12,739 nucleotides of DNA from the NCBI GenBank assembly GCA_944377765.1, contig CALWFX010000092.1:1-12739 (forward strand), in the 5' to 3' direction. The DNA comes from an uncultured Clostridia bacterium. Its GTDB lineage: Bacteria > Bacillota > Clostridia > Christensenellales > UBA1242. The notes beneath the pieces are model-generated. The model worked only from the letters and a program-made list of their open reading frames with translations. It ran no database searches and was not told where the DNA came from. This document shows positions 12,684 to 12,739 of this stretch, piece by piece. A program made the position numbers and the translations under genes. Every line of letters starts with the position of its first letter. The stretch's first letter is position 1.

Positions 12684-12739
12684 ATGAAACCACTTAATAA
12701 AACGGATGATGTTGAGAAATATAAAAATTTTGGAATTCT
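12684..12739 (+). CDS. Start of an unidentified gene, truncated by the window edge
   Basis: 18 complete codons beginning ATG, without a stop before the edge: MKPLNKTDDVEKYKNFGI. AAAGGAG (12666-12672) lies 11 nt upstream, a rather long spacing, and part of it can pair in the preceding hairpin. The KYKNFGI end is loosely like the strand before the P-loop in translational GTPases of the EF-G/TetM type (RNIGI), but the window stops before any diagnostic motif, so no function is assigned. Confidence 0.55.
   Translation, partial: MKPLNKTDDVEKYKNFGI

Noticed and set aside
1..12739. CRISPR arrays, insertion sequences, prophage attachment sites or rRNA genes
   Set aside because: No spaced direct repeats of suitable size, transposase frame, terminal inverted repeats or rRNA sequence was seen; the tRNA 3' end is not duplicated within the window.

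Overview
The window is very AT-rich bacterial chromosome carrying a replication-origin neighbourhood. It has dnaA, dnaN, recF, rpmH, rnpA, yidD and yidC, plus a non-coding dnaA-dnaN gap rich in DnaA boxes. Strong Shine-Dalgarno sites, consensus TTGACA/TATAAT promoters, short hairpin-plus-T-tract terminators, TGA used as a stop (dnaN, yidD) and the single-gene protein styles point to a low-GC Firmicute of the Clostridia/Bacilli type using the standard bacterial code. I cannot name a genus. The lack of sporulation-type neighbours and of jag after yidC suggests an uncultured, streamlined lineage, but this is inference.

Left arm (1-4706, minus strand): the 5' part of rsmH sits 2 nt after a 952-residue CvpA-like membrane protein with an enormous predicted extracytoplasmic helical region. 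These two form one transcription unit with a good extended -10 promoter. Upstream of them lies recF, whose -10 box is placed so that the transcript should begin at the A of its ATG, making it leaderless.

Centre (4707-7560): after an extremely AT-rich gap comes a plus-strand gene for a C39-like papain-fold cysteine peptidase. Its only plausible start, after a well-placed GAGG, is ATA rather than ATG. A terminator separates it from dnaA, which has a near-consensus promoter and a leader of about 12 nt. dnaA ends in a strong terminator and is followed by the probable oriC: at least five good DnaA boxes whose orientation flips in the middle, then a 46-bp AT tract immediately before the dnaN promoter.

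Right arm (7561-12739): dnaN, then the rpmH-rnpA-yidD-yidC operon with overlapping or nearly touching genes (ribosomal protein L34, RNase P protein, membrane-insertion accessory factor and YidC insertase). Next comes a minus-strand ferritin-like, probably di-metal protein. A tRNA-Ser(UGA) gene follows, with a consensus promoter overlapped by a perfect inverted repeat, and then the start of an unidentified gene preceded by a hairpin that partly covers its ribosome binding site.

The order differs from the common Firmicute layout: recF has moved to the divergent side of dnaA, where rpmH-rnpA usually lies, and the rpmH operon has taken the place after dnaN. The observations I rate most worth following are the ATA-initiated peptidase wedged between recF and dnaA, leaderless recF, the giant CvpA-like protein, and the hairpin and palindrome around the tRNA-Ser gene.
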